Shown one piece after another: positions 51,212 through 61,086 of a stretch of DNA of 64,000 bases. Origin of the DNA: JAIEOG01 sp964519985 (GTDB lineage: Bacteria; Bdellovibrionota; FAC87; UBA2466); NCBI GenBank assembly GCA_964519985.1, contig CAZFMF010000001.1, forward strand, positions 271,088-335,087, in the 5' to 3' direction. The notes under the pieces are model-generated. The model ran no database searches. It was given only the letters and a program-made list of their open reading frames with translations, and was not told the DNA's origin. The translations under genes and the position numbers were made by a program. Position 1 is the first letter of the stretch; the number at the start of each line of letters is the position of its first letter.

Positions 51212-52179
51212 AAGCCCGCTCCAAAAGAAAAAGCCGCGCGGAACTCGCCGTGCGCCAAGGTCCCAAAGCAACGTTGGAAACGCTGCGGGCGGAACTGCAT
51301 CGCATTCTCCACCAAAAGGAAGGCCTGGCGGATACGCTGCTCTGCGCTTTGCTGTGCAGCGGTCACGTTCTCTTTGAGGACGTTCCCGGTGTCGGGAAGA
51401 CCACGCTAATCAAAGCGATGGCGAAACTCTTGGGCTTGGAGATGGCACGGGTGCAATGCACCAGCGATCTCTTGCCTTCCGATATTCTGGGCGTTGAAGT
51501 CTTTAGTAGTGAGAAAGAGCAGTTTGCTTTCCACAAGGGGCCGATTTTTTCCAATATCCTTTTTGTGGATGAACTCAACCGATGTTCCCCGCGCACTCAG
51601 TCGGCGCTGCTCGAAGCCATGGCGGAAGGCATCGTCACCCTGAATCGTACCACCCACACGCTGCCCAATCCTTTCGTCGTCTTTGCGACCCAGAATCCTA
51701 GCGATTTCGTCGGCACCTATCCCTTGCCGGAATCGCAACTCGACCGTTTCGCCGCCAAGATTCACCTGAATTACCCGTCGTCCAGTCGGGAAAAAGAAAT
51801 CCTACTGCACTCCGCCACCGATCCGATTTCGGATGTGCCGCAGCTGAATCTGGGGCCCGAGCTCTTGGCCCAGATGCAGGCGGCAACGGAGAAGGTTCAC
51901 GTCGAAGAACGCGTGGTGGATTACGTGAAACGCTTTATCGATGCGACTCGCAATCATCCGGCGATCCGACTGGGAGTGTCCACCCGCGGCGGAGTGATCT
52001 GGGTTCGTATGGCCAAGGCCCACGCGTCAATCCATGGCCGCGACTACGTCACGCCCGATGATCTTCACGCGCTGGTCATCCCGTGTCTTTTGCACCGGCT
52101 GGTTTCGCGCAACGGAGCCGACCCGCTTCCGGCGTTGCAGGAAATCCTCTCTTCCATTCCCATCGAAAATGTACTTTAA
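51208..52179 (+). CDS. MoxR-type AAA+ ATPase
   Basis: The 323-residue MoxR/RavA-like ATPase acts as a chaperone for VWA or DUF58 partners. It has Walker A (DVPGVGKTTLIK), Walker B (ILFVDELNRC), sensor residues in FVVFATQNPSDF, and a lid domain with STRGGVIWVRMAKAHAS. Its GTG overlaps the hydrolase stop. It is co-transcribed with DUF58 and transglutaminase genes, the classical MoxR-associated set. Confidence 0.9.
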   Translation: MKARSKRKSRAELAVRQGPKATLETLRAELHRILHQKEGLADTLLCALLCSGHVLFEDVPGVGKTTLIKAMAKLLGLEMARVQCTSDLLPSDILGVEVFSSEKEQFAFHKGPIFSNILFVDELNRCSPRTQSALLEAMAEGIVTLNRTTHTLPNPFVVFATQNPSDFVGTYPLPESQLDRFAAKIHLNYPSSSREKEILLHSATDPISDVPQLNLGPELLAQMQAATEKVHVEERVVDYVKRFIDATRNHPAIRLGVSTRGGVIWVRMAKAHASIHGRDYVTPDDLHALVIPCLLHRLVSRNGADPLPALQEILSSIPIENVL

Positions 52180-53212
52180 AAATGTCAACCGAGGGATGTC
52201 CTTCACTAAGGCCGGTGTCTACACGACCGGATTGGTCATGCTCCTGGGGTTTCTCGCGACGAGCTCCGGTTCCAACGCCTTCTTCATCGCGCTGGGTTTT
52301 GGGTTGAGTCTACTCATTATTTCGGGTCTGCTCTCCGAACGTTCCATGAAACATTTCCGTTTCGAGCGCCTACAGGCGACGACCGCCGAAGCAGGAAAGC
52401 CGTTTAGTGTCCCTTTCACCGTGCGCAATGCGAGTCGCACCTGGTTTCTGTTCGGCGTCGAAAGCCTCGCCTTAGTTCAGTTGCCCCGATTTCGGTTGCT
52501 CAACGCGAAGCTGCCTTCCGATATGGAGGCTCGCTTGCTTTCGCTCCCACCGGGAGAAACGCGAGAGGTGAGTGGACGATGTCGTGGGTTAGCGCGGGGT
52601 TTCTACGATCGCTTTTACATCGTACAGCGCACGCTTTTTCCCTTTGGGCTGATTTCTAAATTCAAGGTGAGTGAGGTCGGCACCGCGATTTCCATTCTGC
52701 CCGCACTGGATGCAGCGTTTGCCGAAACCATCGCGCGTGAGCTCGTGGACCCGGCCCACGGACATCAACCCGAACAAGAGTTTCATAGTCACCGCCCCAT
52801 GAATCCCCGGGATTCCAAGCGCAGCCTGGATTGGAAGAAGAATGCCGGCAAACCCAAAGAGCATTGGGTAGTTCGGACCTATCACTCGGCCGGCGATCCC
52901 ACCCGGGTGCGCGTGCGTTGCGATTGGGCGTACCTGCGCCATTGCTCCGACGAGGGGGCTTACGAAGCCTTTGTTTCTCGGCTCCGATCCGCCTGCGAAG
53001 CCGTCGCCCGGTCGGGCCGCACGCCGGTACTGGAACTCCCCGACGGCAGTTATCTACTCAGTTTATTCAGTGTGCTCGACCGGTTAGTGCGACTACCCGC
53101 TTTTACCGAACGTGCCAAGCTCGACGCCGTGGGAGGAGGCCAAGCCCTCTCCGGCGACGGGCCTCGGTTGGTGCTCTTCTCTCATCACCACGAGTGGAGC
53201 AAAGCCGCATGA
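52169..53212 (+). CDS. DUF58 family protein
   Basis: This 347-residue protein has two N-terminal hydrophobic helices (GLVMLLGFLATSSGSNAFFI) and the DUF58 core with RDSKRSLDWKKNAGKPKEHW. A VWA-like C-terminal region of the family follows. It is the partner of the MoxR ATPase. ATG 52169 overlaps moxR by 11 bases; ATG 52196, with GAGG very close, is the alternative. Its stop overlaps the transglutaminase gene (ATGA). Confidence 0.83.
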   Translation: MYFKNVNRGMSFTKAGVYTTGLVMLLGFLATSSGSNAFFIALGFGLSLLIISGLLSERSMKHFRFERLQATTAEAGKPFSVPFTVRNASRTWFLFGVESLALVQLPRFRLLNAKLPSDMEARLLSLPPGETREVSGRCRGLARGFYDRFYIVQRTLFPFGLISKFKVSEVGTAISILPALDAAFAETIARELVDPAHGHQPEQEFHSHRPMNPRDSKRSLDWKKNAGKPKEHWVVRTYHSAGDPTRVRVRCDWAYLRHCSDEGAYEAFVSRLRSACEAVARSGRTPVLELPDGSYLLSLFSVLDRLVRLPAFTERAKLDAVGGGQALSGDGPRLVLFSHHHEWSKAA

Positions 53213-55290
53213 GAGAAAAGATATCTTTGCGGGGTTACTACGAAGGCACGCTGATCGCGATGCTGGCTTGGCTTTTCCTGCTCACTTGGGCCGCGCAGAC
53301 CGTGTCGCATTGGGTTCTGGTTCCCACCGGGATTTTCGCCCTCTATTGTTTTCGCATCTTTTGGCGCGGGATGGCTCGGCCGAAATGGGTGCCGACCGCC
53401 GCCTGGCTCTTACTGACCGCCATTGGCGGTTATTTCTATTTTGATGACCGCGATATTCTCTGGCTCTTTTCTTATTCGGCGTTAGGACTCATTCCCTTTC
53501 TGTTGACCCGACGAGAGACTTTCTCGGGGTATTGGACGACGGTCGTCGGCGTCATCTTACTCGCGCTGATTGACCTTCTAGCCGGGGATTCGCTTTCGGA
53601 ATTTCTCATCTTTATCGCACTGGCTTCGACTTTGGTTTTTAGTTTGAACGCGGCCCATCTCTATTTCTATGTCGGTCCGACCGAGGCCTCGGTGCGACGT
53701 TTGCCCCATCACTACTTCATGCCGTTTGTCGGTTCGGTGGCGCTCGGCCTGTGCGTCGGGGGATTGCTTTTCGTGTTCTTCCCGCGCGCACTGCAATGGC
53801 AGAACCCTTTGGGGATGCGGCAGAAGGCCTCCACGACCGGCTACTCGGGTCAGGTTTCACTTGGCGATTCTTCGATCGTGGAGTCACAGAGTGTCGCGAT
53901 GATCGTGGAGTCCAGTGATCCGATCTGGCTGCAGTACCAGAGCCCTTTCCTCCTGATGCGAGGGAACACTCTGGACCGATTCGATGGCGTGCGTTGGCAG
54001 GCGACTCACGCCGATCGTGTTCCGTACAATAGCCCGGCCGATCTGACCTTCACGTCTTCCTTCGAAAAACGCTTTTTGCGTCTGCGCGTTTTTCGGGAAC
54101 TGCATTCGAATCAGGCCGTGTTTCTAACCGGAGCGGTGCATGACGCGGTCATCCCGCGTGCGGTGGTTGGGGCGCTGCGCGTGGATCGCAATGGAGGATT
54201 GAGTCGCGAAGCCCGGGGCGATTTGCGTTACGCGTATTCTCTGAGCGTTTCTCCTACCCGTCGCCCGGCCATTCTCGATCGGATCACGCGGCGGGAGTTC
54301 GCGCGAAAATTGCAAAACCCCGAAAAGCTGAAGTTTAGCTTTGGCCGGGATGCGGAAGATTTTTCCCGCTTTCTAGCCGTGCCCCCGGAAATTGCCCGGG
54401 CGCCGTACTTTCGCAATTGGATGAGTGAAGTCTATGAAAACCGCCCACCGGAAACCGTGGGGCCGGTTTTCGGAAAGCTTCTGAATCATTTCAAAACCCA
54501 ATTTCGGGTGGGTTACGAGGTGGCCTCCAAGGGCGTCGTGTCTTTAGCAACGTTTCTAAAGGAGGGGCGCTACGGTCACTGCGAATACTTTGCCACCGCC
54601 TCGGTCTTGCTTTTGCGTAGCCTCGGCATTCCGGCACGAATCGCTTTGGGGTACCGGGGAGGGAGTTTCAACCCGCTTTCGCAAGTGCTGGAGATTCGCG
54701 AATCCAATGCCCATGCGTGGGTGGAGGCTTACGTTCCGGACGTGGGTTGGATCGCTTTTGATCCGACCCCCCTCGTAGTACGGCCCATCACTCCCACTTG
54801 GACGGATCGCCTGCAAGCCTACTGGGCGGCTTCTCGGTATTGGTTGCAGCGCTATTTGGTCGACTACAACAGTCAAACGCAGGCCGGTTTGTTTCAAAAT
54901 CTGGGCAATGGAGCGTCGTGGCGAAAGCGAGGAACCGCCAGCCTCTCCCCGCGGAGTTGGATCTTACCGGCATCGCTTCTCCTCGCGCTCGTCATGGGCG
55001 GCGTTCTCGCGCGGCGTTCGTGGAAGAGTTGGCGCCGCCGGCGTGGCCGTCCGTTACCCGGCTACTATTTGGAGTTTGAATCTCGGCTAAAGGCGCTAGG
55101 TTGGAGCCGCGCCGTAGGCGAGACCTATGCTCGGTTCCATGACCGTCTGATTGCCAGCGGCGGTTTTAGCGAGGTGGTGCGAGATATTGGCCTGGCGCTG
55201 GAAAAGGATCTTTACTCGGGACGGCCGACCTCCAAGTCGGAACGCCGAGTTTTCTCCGAGCGGATTCGGGTCTTGGGTGTCCGGTCCTAA
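53209..55290 (+). CDS. Membrane transglutaminase-like protein (TgpA type)
   Basis: The 693-residue protein has about six N-terminal membrane helices (DUF3488-like), a periplasmic region and a transglutaminase core with Cys in GHCEYFATASVLLLRS (near residue 457), His in NAHAWVEAY (near 501) and Asp in IAFDPTP (near 518). A further helix and a cytosolic DUF4129-like tail follow. TgpA-type proteins occur with MoxR and DUF58 and are thought to modify envelope proteins. The ATG overlaps the DUF58 stop. Confidence 0.88.
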   Translation: MREKISLRGYYEGTLIAMLAWLFLLTWAAQTVSHWVLVPTGIFALYCFRIFWRGMARPKWVPTAAWLLLTAIGGYFYFDDRDILWLFSYSALGLIPFLLTRRETFSGYWTTVVGVILLALIDLLAGDSLSEFLIFIALASTLVFSLNAAHLYFYVGPTEASVRRLPHHYFMPFVGSVALGLCVGGLLFVFFPRALQWQNPLGMRQKASTTGYSGQVSLGDSSIVESQSVAMIVESSDPIWLQYQSPFLLMRGNTLDRFDGVRWQATHADRVPYNSPADLTFTSSFEKRFLRLRVFRELHSNQAVFLTGAVHDAVIPRAVVGALRVDRNGGLSREARGDLRYAYSLSVSPTRRPAILDRITRREFARKLQNPEKLKFSFGRDAEDFSRFLAVPPEIARAPYFRNWMSEVYENRPPETVGPVFGKLLNHFKTQFRVGYEVASKGVVSLATFLKEGRYGHCEYFATASVLLLRSLGIPARIALGYRGGSFNPLSQVLEIRESNAHAWVEAYVPDVGWIAFDPTPLVVRPITPTWTDRLQAYWAASRYWLQRYLVDYNSQTQAGLFQNLGNGASWRKRGTASLSPRSWILPASLLLALVMGGVLARRSWKSWRRRRGRPLPGYYLEFESRLKALGWSRAVGETYARFHDRLIASGGFSEVVRDIGLALEKDLYSGRPTSKSERRVFSERIRVLGVRS

Positions 55291-56360
55291 CGGGCGTCGC
55301 GGCCGCGCAGTGGCGATTCGGCCAAGCTGCTGATGGCGCGTTCGCCAGTGGGCTGGCAATCCGCCGACAAAGCCACGTTCACCGAAACATCCGGGTAAGG
55401 CAAAACTAGACGCATATTGCGATGCTCGTTGGGCGCCAGGGCAACGTTTTGATTTAGGTTGAATTCGGCCAATTGGGTTTTGGCCTTGGTCGAGCAGATC
55501 ATTCCGGCCGTCGACTTGTTTTTGATGCGATAGACGAAGTTCATATTGCCGTCGGAATGATCGAGCGTGTAGCCGCACGCCACTCGTACGAACGGTGTTT
55601 CGAAAGCATCGGCGCAGGTGAGGTTCGGCAGCGTCGAGCGGTACTGCACATCCCAGGCGCTGAGTCCAATCGCGGCGACGACGAAACCGGCAAAGGCATG
55701 GATCAGGCGACGCCGACGCGGTTGGTTCCTTTTCAGTTTGGCGTAGGCGTTTTCGAAGGCCAGGCAGCAGAGGATGTGGGCCGCGAAAATCACGGCGAAG
55801 AAGGTGAGGGAGTACACCGGGCCGGTCCAGTTTTGCAAAGCGGGCATGCAGCTCGTGTGGATGCAGTTGATGTTCTGGGCCGCGGGAAAAACAAAATAAG
55901 AAACGCCAAAAATCAGTGGATTAAAAATGCCGATCAGGCGCAAGGCATTGCTCTTTTGCTTGCTCGGCAAGAAGTAGAGTGCATAAAGGCAAACGGGGAT
56001 TGTGAAATAGTGGTAGTGCGCGAGCAAGAATTCGTCCATCGGCAATCCCGGGCGGTAGAGAAACTCCACCAAACCGAAGACGTTGCGTCCGACGAAGAGC
56101 CGACTCAGGTTGTCGAGCACCCAGAACGACTGCGTAAAGCAGGCGATGGACAAGAAGCCAAGCAACACGCCCCGGTCTTTACGCGCGAGCCCCCAAGCGG
56201 TACCGATCAAGGCTAAATTGCAGAACCACCAGTACACCCCTTGTTCGATGCCGTACCGGGCCATGCTCAAAAAGGTATTCGCGAACGCCCAAGTTCCGAA
56301 GAAAACGCCGCTGATGGCGAACCAGTTGAGGGGGACTTTTTTCACGGTTTTGCGCTTCAT
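55287..56360 (-). CDS. Multi-pass membrane protein of unknown function
   Basis: The 357-residue protein has about seven hydrophobic helices in its first 230 residues. A Cys-rich exported domain follows (NLTCADAFE, FVRVACGYTLD, GMICSTKAK, SADCQPTGE) that may form disulfides. No family is recognised. It converges on the transglutaminase gene with a four-base stop overlap, so it is not part of that operon. Confidence 0.72.
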   Translation of the reverse strand: MKRKTVKKVPLNWFAISGVFFGTWAFANTFLSMARYGIEQGVYWWFCNLALIGTAWGLARKDRGVLLGFLSIACFTQSFWVLDNLSRLFVGRNVFGLVEFLYRPGLPMDEFLLAHYHYFTIPVCLYALYFLPSKQKSNALRLIGIFNPLIFGVSYFVFPAAQNINCIHTSCMPALQNWTGPVYSLTFFAVIFAAHILCCLAFENAYAKLKRNQPRRRRLIHAFAGFVVAAIGLSAWDVQYRSTLPNLTCADAFETPFVRVACGYTLDHSDGNMNFVYRIKNKSTAGMICSTKAKTQLAEFNLNQNVALAPNEHRNMRLVLPYPDVSVNVALSADCQPTGERAISSLAESPLRGRDAR

Positions 56361-56559
56361 TAGAGAGGTCTCCTGACCAAGACTTTTCGTCTAAACCGGC
56401 GAGGTTCTTGACGTTGTAGAATCGGTGCACGGTTTTTTGAGGGGGGCTTCCGTGTTGAACGTCCATACACCCACAAGTCTTTGTTTTTTATTGTGAATCA
56501 GACCCGAAAAAAGAGGCGGTTGGAAAGGGTACGGCACGCGCTTTGCGATACTTCGGGGT

Positions 56560-57210
56560 ATGTGGAATGTACGCCGTCGGTTACCGAGAGTTTCGATGCC
56601 CCTCTTTTTGGGGGCTTTTCTGACGTTGTCCGCCTGCCAATCAGTCCCTTCGGGTGTCGCCGGAGTGGACGAGACATTGACCGGTCAGCTCTACCGCTGG
56701 TCTCGGGACATCGATTTGATCGAAGCCGAGGCCCCTGGGGACCTCGTGCGCGGGATCGATGCGGAAAGCGGATTGCGCTATACCTTAGCGCCCGACCAGT
56801 CTTTAGCCTTTGTGGAAGAAAACCTCGGTTCGCCGAGTCGCCGCTTGCGGCGCATCGCCGAAGCCTTGGTGAAGGTGAATTCGCGGCGGGTGAATGAGCG
56901 CTTATACTTACAGATTGTTCCAAGAGGAGAGGGCTCCGACGCCGTGGCCTTAGAAGTGGATGCCGCCAATCCCAAGGCGCTCCTCGCCGTCATCGCCTCG
57001 TTTCTTAAGCAACGCGATTTGAAGGGCAAGCTTTCGGACAACTATCAGATGAACGAAACCCAGGCCGGGGCCGGCGTGGCGTATCGTTTGAATGAACGCG
57101 GAAAGTTGGAAACTGTTTCCTACGATCGGTATTTGGCGACTCCGTGGGCCGAAGAGCGAGATATCGCCGACGACCTACTGCAGGCTCGCCGCCCGCGCCG
57201 CCATAACTAA
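56560..57210 (+). CDS. Lipoprotein of unknown function
   Basis: The 216-residue protein has a lipobox (FLTLSAC). Its body contains DETLTGQLYRWSRDIDLIEA and a mixed region with VNSRRVNERLYLQIVPRG. No domain is recognised. The ATG at 56560 is likely. A 199-base gap upstream holds no clear structure beyond T-rich patches. It converges on the enoyl-reductase-like gene. Confidence 0.7.
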   Translation: MWNVRRRLPRVSMPLFLGAFLTLSACQSVPSGVAGVDETLTGQLYRWSRDIDLIEAEAPGDLVRGIDAESGLRYTLAPDQSLAFVEENLGSPSRRLRRIAEALVKVNSRRVNERLYLQIVPRGEGSDAVALEVDAANPKALLAVIASFLKQRDLKGKLSDNYQMNETQAGAGVAYRLNERGKLETVSYDRYLATPWAEERDIADDLLQARRPRRHN

Positions 57211-57226
57211 TTAGCCTAACGACCGA

Positions 57227-58021
57227 TTACCCGACGATATCTTCGCCGCCATCTACTCCCAAAACGTTCCCCGTCATCCACGCGGCCTCGTCGTGGACGA
57301 GCAACGCGAGCGTATTGGCGACGTCCTCGGGGGTGGTCAAGCGACCCCACGGGTTGCGTTTACTAGCGATCTGGATCATTTCCTCGTGTCCGGGAATCTT
57401 GCGCAAGGCCGGGGTATCGGTTACGCCCGCGCGCACGGAATTTACGGAAACTTCGTAGGGGGCCAGTTCGAGCGCCAGCTGGCGGCAGTGCGATTCCAAT
57501 GCGGCCTTCGCCGAAGACACCGCGCCGTACGTCGGCCAGACTCGGGTTCCGCCCGAAGACGTCATGGCAAAAATCCGCGCGCCCTTGTGGAGCATCTTGC
57601 GTTCGAAGAGATCTTGGGTCCAGTACACCAAGCTATGCGCCATCACGTCGAGGGTCATGTTCATCTGGTCCGACGAGAGCCGATCTTTTTCTTCTGCGGC
57701 GATAAACGGCTTGAGCGACCCGAACGCCAACGAATGCACCAGGCAGTGAATTCCGCCTTCCGAATGCTTTTTCAGTTCGGTGAGAGCTTCCCCGCGCTTT
57801 TCCTTATCCGCGGCATTGATGTTGAAGAACATCGCTTTGGATCCGGCGGCCCGAATTTTGGTGACCACTTCTTCTACGTGGGCGAGCGTGCTTTTGCGAT
57901 CCATGTGTACGCCCGCGATGTTCATTCCCATCTGCGCGAGCTTCAGGGCAATCGCTTCACCAAATCCGCTCGAGGCACCCAAAACCAGCGCCCAGCGGCC
58001 TTTCACGTTAGACAATCCCAT
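57227..58021 (-). CDS. Enoyl-ACP reductase-like SDR (FabI/FabL type)
   Basis: The 264-residue SDR has an N-terminal VLGASSGFGEAIA, LVHSLAFGSLKP and the Y-x6-K active site (PTYGAVSSAKAAL) that marks enoyl-ACP reductases rather than ordinary Y-x3-K SDRs. C-terminal GNVLGVDGGEDI is conserved in the family. It would reduce trans-2-enoyl-ACP in fatty-acid elongation. AAGGAG lies seven bases before the ATG. It follows the DUF4340 gene by 22 bases. Assignment to FabI or FabL needs a phylogeny. Confidence 0.82.
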   Translation of the reverse strand: MGLSNVKGRWALVLGASSGFGEAIALKLAQMGMNIAGVHMDRKSTLAHVEEVVTKIRAAGSKAMFFNINAADKEKRGEALTELKKHSEGGIHCLVHSLAFGSLKPFIAAEEKDRLSSDQMNMTLDVMAHSLVYWTQDLFERKMLHKGARIFAMTSSGGTRVWPTYGAVSSAKAALESHCRQLALELAPYEVSVNSVRAGVTDTPALRKIPGHEEMIQIASKRNPWGRLTTPEDVANTLALLVHDEAAWMTGNVLGVDGGEDIVG

Positions 58022-58043
58022 CGTTTCACTCCTTACGCCCGGG

Positions 58044-59438
58044 TTACGACTTTCCGTTCCCGGTCTTATTCTCTACTTGCTTTTCATTGGCCAGAAATTC
58101 CTGCTTGAAGGCGTTCAATTTCTTAAACTCCGTCTCGTCGAGCGTGAATGCGGATTCCAAGCCTTCGCGCGATCCCACCGACTGCTTACCGGCGGGTTTG
58201 GCAATTTTTAAGGTGACGGTTTCCGACTCCTTGTCGCCCTTCTTTTCAAAGAGGTGGATCACCAAGTCGGGTGCCTTGGGTTTGCGATCGGCCGCGACGT
58301 AGCCCGCCACTTTGACATCCTGGAGTCGACTTAAATAGTCGTCGACTTTGGTTGTGTCGATCCGCACTTTGGGATCACTGGCTAGCTTCCATTCCGCGGT
58401 GTCTTTCACGAGTTCGAAAGACTCCGGGCCGTGCTCGATCTTAAACCGCTTCACATCGAACCGGTTGAAGTTGGCGATCTTGAGGTCGCGATAGTCTTTC
58501 GCCGGACGCGAAGCTTTTTCAAAAACATCCTTCGGAATCTCGTACACCACCCCGGTATCACCCCGTTTGGCGTAACATTTGTCTTTCACTTTGCCGAAGC
58601 TGACCAGCGTCTGCCCGTTCGCCTTCTTAAACGTCAGCGTGACGGCCGCCGGGGCGAGGCCCCATTTCGCCAGATCCGTGGCTTTGTCGTGAGCAAACGC
58701 CGTCGCCCGCATGTCGAGGACGGTGTTGAGCGTCTTGTTCACTTCCGTGTCGTTTGCCGGCAAGCCTTCGCGAGCGAGCAGCCATTTTTCCGAACCGTCC
58801 GGACGCTGTAGGACAAAGCTTCCGTCGCCGGTGCGAACTTCCAGTTCCCTCACGTCCGTGCGATTGAGGGACAAGATTTTCTTGTTCCGGTACTCGGCGA
58901 CGTCTTTATCGAAGCTCGTGCGCAAAGTCTGCGGGGCACGGTAGACGACATCACTCCCGACCACCTTGGCGTAAACGCTCGATCCGGTGGGGGTATCGTT
59001 GCCCACCCAAAGTTCCACTGGGGGCGAAGTGCTATCCTTGCGCGCCGTCATTTTCAGTTTCGGGTGGGTGAGCCCGAAGGGTTCTAGGCTCGCGGGTTTC
59101 TCGTCCACCACTCGGTCTTGCTTTACGGAAACGAGGGTCGAGACCAAACCGCTGACGGCACCGAGTTCGGCGGCGTCTTGAAGGGGTTCGACGATATTCC
59201 AATCCGTCCCGGCTTTCTTAAAGCGCAGGGTGCGGTACTTATCGCTCTTCTCATCCCCCTGCCGTTGCAAAACGGTGAGTTCCTGAACCGATTCGCGATC
59301 CATAGAAAGCAGAACTTTGGCGTTCTCTTCCTTCTCGGTCTGAGCCGGTTTGATTTTCTTCTCGTAGACGAGATACCAAGTGACCAGGCCAGCAAAAACT
59401 GCCAGCAGGACGAGCGTGCTGTGAAAGCTCTTCTTCAT
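58044..59438 (-). CDS. DUF4340 family protein
   Basis: The 464-residue protein has one N-terminal anchor (STLVLLAVFAGLVTWYLVY) and repeated modules with W-x-I-V-E/L patterns (DWNIVEPLQDAA, EKWLLAREGLPA, EWKLASDPKV) typical of DUF4340. In other genomes the family often accompanies ABC-type gliding or lipid transporters, but no such genes are adjacent here. It is probably periplasmic. It begins 41 bases after rpoZ. Confidence 0.85.
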   Translation of the reverse strand: MKKSFHSTLVLLAVFAGLVTWYLVYEKKIKPAQTEKEENAKVLLSMDRESVQELTVLQRQGDEKSDKYRTLRFKKAGTDWNIVEPLQDAAELGAVSGLVSTLVSVKQDRVVDEKPASLEPFGLTHPKLKMTARKDSTSPPVELWVGNDTPTGSSVYAKVVGSDVVYRAPQTLRTSFDKDVAEYRNKKILSLNRTDVRELEVRTGDGSFVLQRPDGSEKWLLAREGLPANDTEVNKTLNTVLDMRATAFAHDKATDLAKWGLAPAAVTLTFKKANGQTLVSFGKVKDKCYAKRGDTGVVYEIPKDVFEKASRPAKDYRDLKIANFNRFDVKRFKIEHGPESFELVKDTAEWKLASDPKVRIDTTKVDDYLSRLQDVKVAGYVAADRKPKAPDLVIHLFEKKGDKESETVTLKIAKPAGKQSVGSREGLESAFTLDETEFKKLNAFKQEFLANEKQVENKTGNGKS

Positions 59439-59479
59439 TTTTCTCCCCTGATTTCGTGAAGAGGGAAGACGAGTTCCGG

Positions 59480-59701
59480 TTAGACCGGATTCGAGGATCC
59501 GTTTTCGCTGTCAGGCGAGACCTTGGAAACGTAACCCGCCGCAATTTCTCTGAGCGCCATGACCGCGGGCTTATTGTGGAAGCCACCCACCATGGAGCGG
59601 GAGCCTTTGGCCATCTGCTTCACTCGCTTCGCAGCGATGTGAATCAGCTCAAAGCGGTTCGGAATCTTTTCCAAGCAATCTTCAACGGTTACTCTTGCCA
59701 C
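59480..59701 (-). CDS. rpoZ: RNA polymerase omega subunit
   Basis: The 73-residue protein is RpoZ, which helps assemble the polymerase. It has the conserved N-terminus ARVTVEDCLEKIPNRFELIHIAAKRVKQM and a later KPAVMALREIAAG. The GTG start has GAGGAG eight bases upstream. The gene lies between the Bat cluster and DUF4340. The E. coli neighbours gmk and spoT are not present here. Confidence 0.92.
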   Translation of the reverse strand: MARVTVEDCLEKIPNRFELIHIAAKRVKQMAKGSRSMVGGFHNKPAVMALREIAAGYVSKVSPDSENGSSNPV

Positions 59702-59775
59702 TGTGGGACTCCTCTTCTTCCGTTCTGAGAAAGTGCCACATCTTATTGAGATAATTCAACAAGTCAAGAGCCTTC

Positions 59776-61086
59776 TCAGGCGCGGCTCTTCCGGGGTGTG
59801 CGCCGAAAAAGCCAGCGTTTCAATTCCTTCAATCGCGGCACCCATTCCGAGCGAGTGGGGGCGGGCGGTGGTTGGGGACTGAAACGCAAGTTCTCCCACT
59901 GGGAGAAAACTTCGCCCGCGGAGCGTGCCTCTTTTTCGCCCCAAAGGCGACGTAAAAAGCTCAGTGCTTCGCGGCGGGTGGTCAGACGTTTGGGGGAGTG
60001 GGCCTGAATGGTATCGAAAAGGAGTGCTTCGGCGTGTCGCAGCCACTCCGGATTTTCCGTTTTGGGTGAAAGCAGAAGTTTCCACCGGGCGCGTAGGCCC
60101 GGCCAGGGATTGGCCCGACGGAGTTTGCCCAGGCCGCGAGATAAAACCCGCGCAAAGCAACCGAGCCAGGCAAGTGCCAGCAGGACCTGGAGGATCCAAA
60201 CCGTGCGGCTTTCCGCCGGCCGCGTGACGGCGTGCCATTGGGTTGCGATGGGACCAATGGAGATGTCTTCCGGACGCTCGGGTTCGGGGGGGCGAATCGT
60301 GACTTCAAAGTGGATCGGTTCGCTGGTGGCGACGGTGTACTGCCGAAGCATCGGATTGAAGTAGCCCAGCCGCAGCCCCGGTAGATCGAAAGACGTTTGG
60401 GAATCGACCGTCACGACGACCTGAAACACCTTGGTTTGAAAAACGCCGGATCCCGTCGTTTGGCTTTGCTGGGAAACGACCTGCACGCCGGCGGGCCATT
60501 GGATCGGCAGGGCGTTGATCTCGGGAAAGTTTCCGTTGCCGCTGAGAAAAAATCGCAGTGCGGTGGGTTCCTTCGGGTAAAAACGCAACCCCTGCGCCTC
60601 GGCGCGCAAAGTGAATTGCCCAACCGCCCCATTGAAAAGGGGCTGGATGTCTTTCGGTGGAGGCGGGAGGGGTAAGATGGTGAGCCCCGGAGGGTCACTG
60701 TTGATCAGTATCTCGTTCGATCCCCCGTTGTAGCGATAGCTTTTGAGCAAGAGGCGCATAGACGTGATCGTCGGCGCCGCATCCCCCAGCATCGGAATCA
60801 AGTGGTAAGAGCCGATGACCGCTTTGCGCTGGCCGGGAAAACGCGGGTCCGGGATCATCAGCATCGGCCCTTGGCGCAGGGCCGTGTTCTCGCTCCAGTA
60901 GCCGCGAAACTCGGGAAACTTGGCTACCTCAATCTCGATCCGATCGTCCGAGGAATAGACGACAAACTGACAGGTGACGAGCTCGCCGCGGTACACCTGC
61001 GGTTTTCCGCATTCCGTCTTGAAGCTGAGCGGCGGCTCGGCCCACGCCGAGAGCATGAGGGAGAGCAGGGCGGCGAGTTTCACCAT
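59776..61086 (-). CDS. batD: BatD-like oxygen-tolerance protein
   Basis: This 436-residue exported protein has a signal peptide, repeated beta-domain modules (GQFTLRAEAQGLRFYPKEP), a membrane helix near residue 295 (VWILQVLLALAWLGCFARVL) and a cytosolic tail. The layout and position after the VWA genes match BatD. The Bat proteins are involved in aerotolerance or envelope stress, but their exact job is unclear. It overlaps the BatB/C gene by seven bases. Confidence 0.83.
   Translation of the reverse strand: MVKLAALLSLMLSAWAEPPLSFKTECGKPQVYRGELVTCQFVVYSSDDRIEIEVAKFPEFRGYWSENTALRQGPMLMIPDPRFPGQRKAVIGSYHLIPMLGDAAPTITSMRLLLKSYRYNGGSNEILINSDPPGLTILPLPPPPKDIQPLFNGAVGQFTLRAEAQGLRFYPKEPTALRFFLSGNGNFPEINALPIQWPAGVQVVSQQSQTTGSGVFQTKVFQVVVTVDSQTSFDLPGLRLGYFNPMLRQYTVATSEPIHFEVTIRPPEPERPEDISIGPIATQWHAVTRPAESRTVWILQVLLALAWLGCFARVLSRGLGKLRRANPWPGLRARWKLLLSPKTENPEWLRHAEALLFDTIQAHSPKRLTTRREALSFLRRLWGEKEARSAGEVFSQWENLRFSPQPPPAPTRSEWVPRLKELKRWLFRRTPRKSRA

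Noticed and set aside
52831..53208. 126-codon upstream extension of the transglutaminase frame
   Set aside because: It lies inside the DUF58 gene, is Arg-rich and lacks motifs; the ATG at 53209 with ATGA overlap is the natural start.
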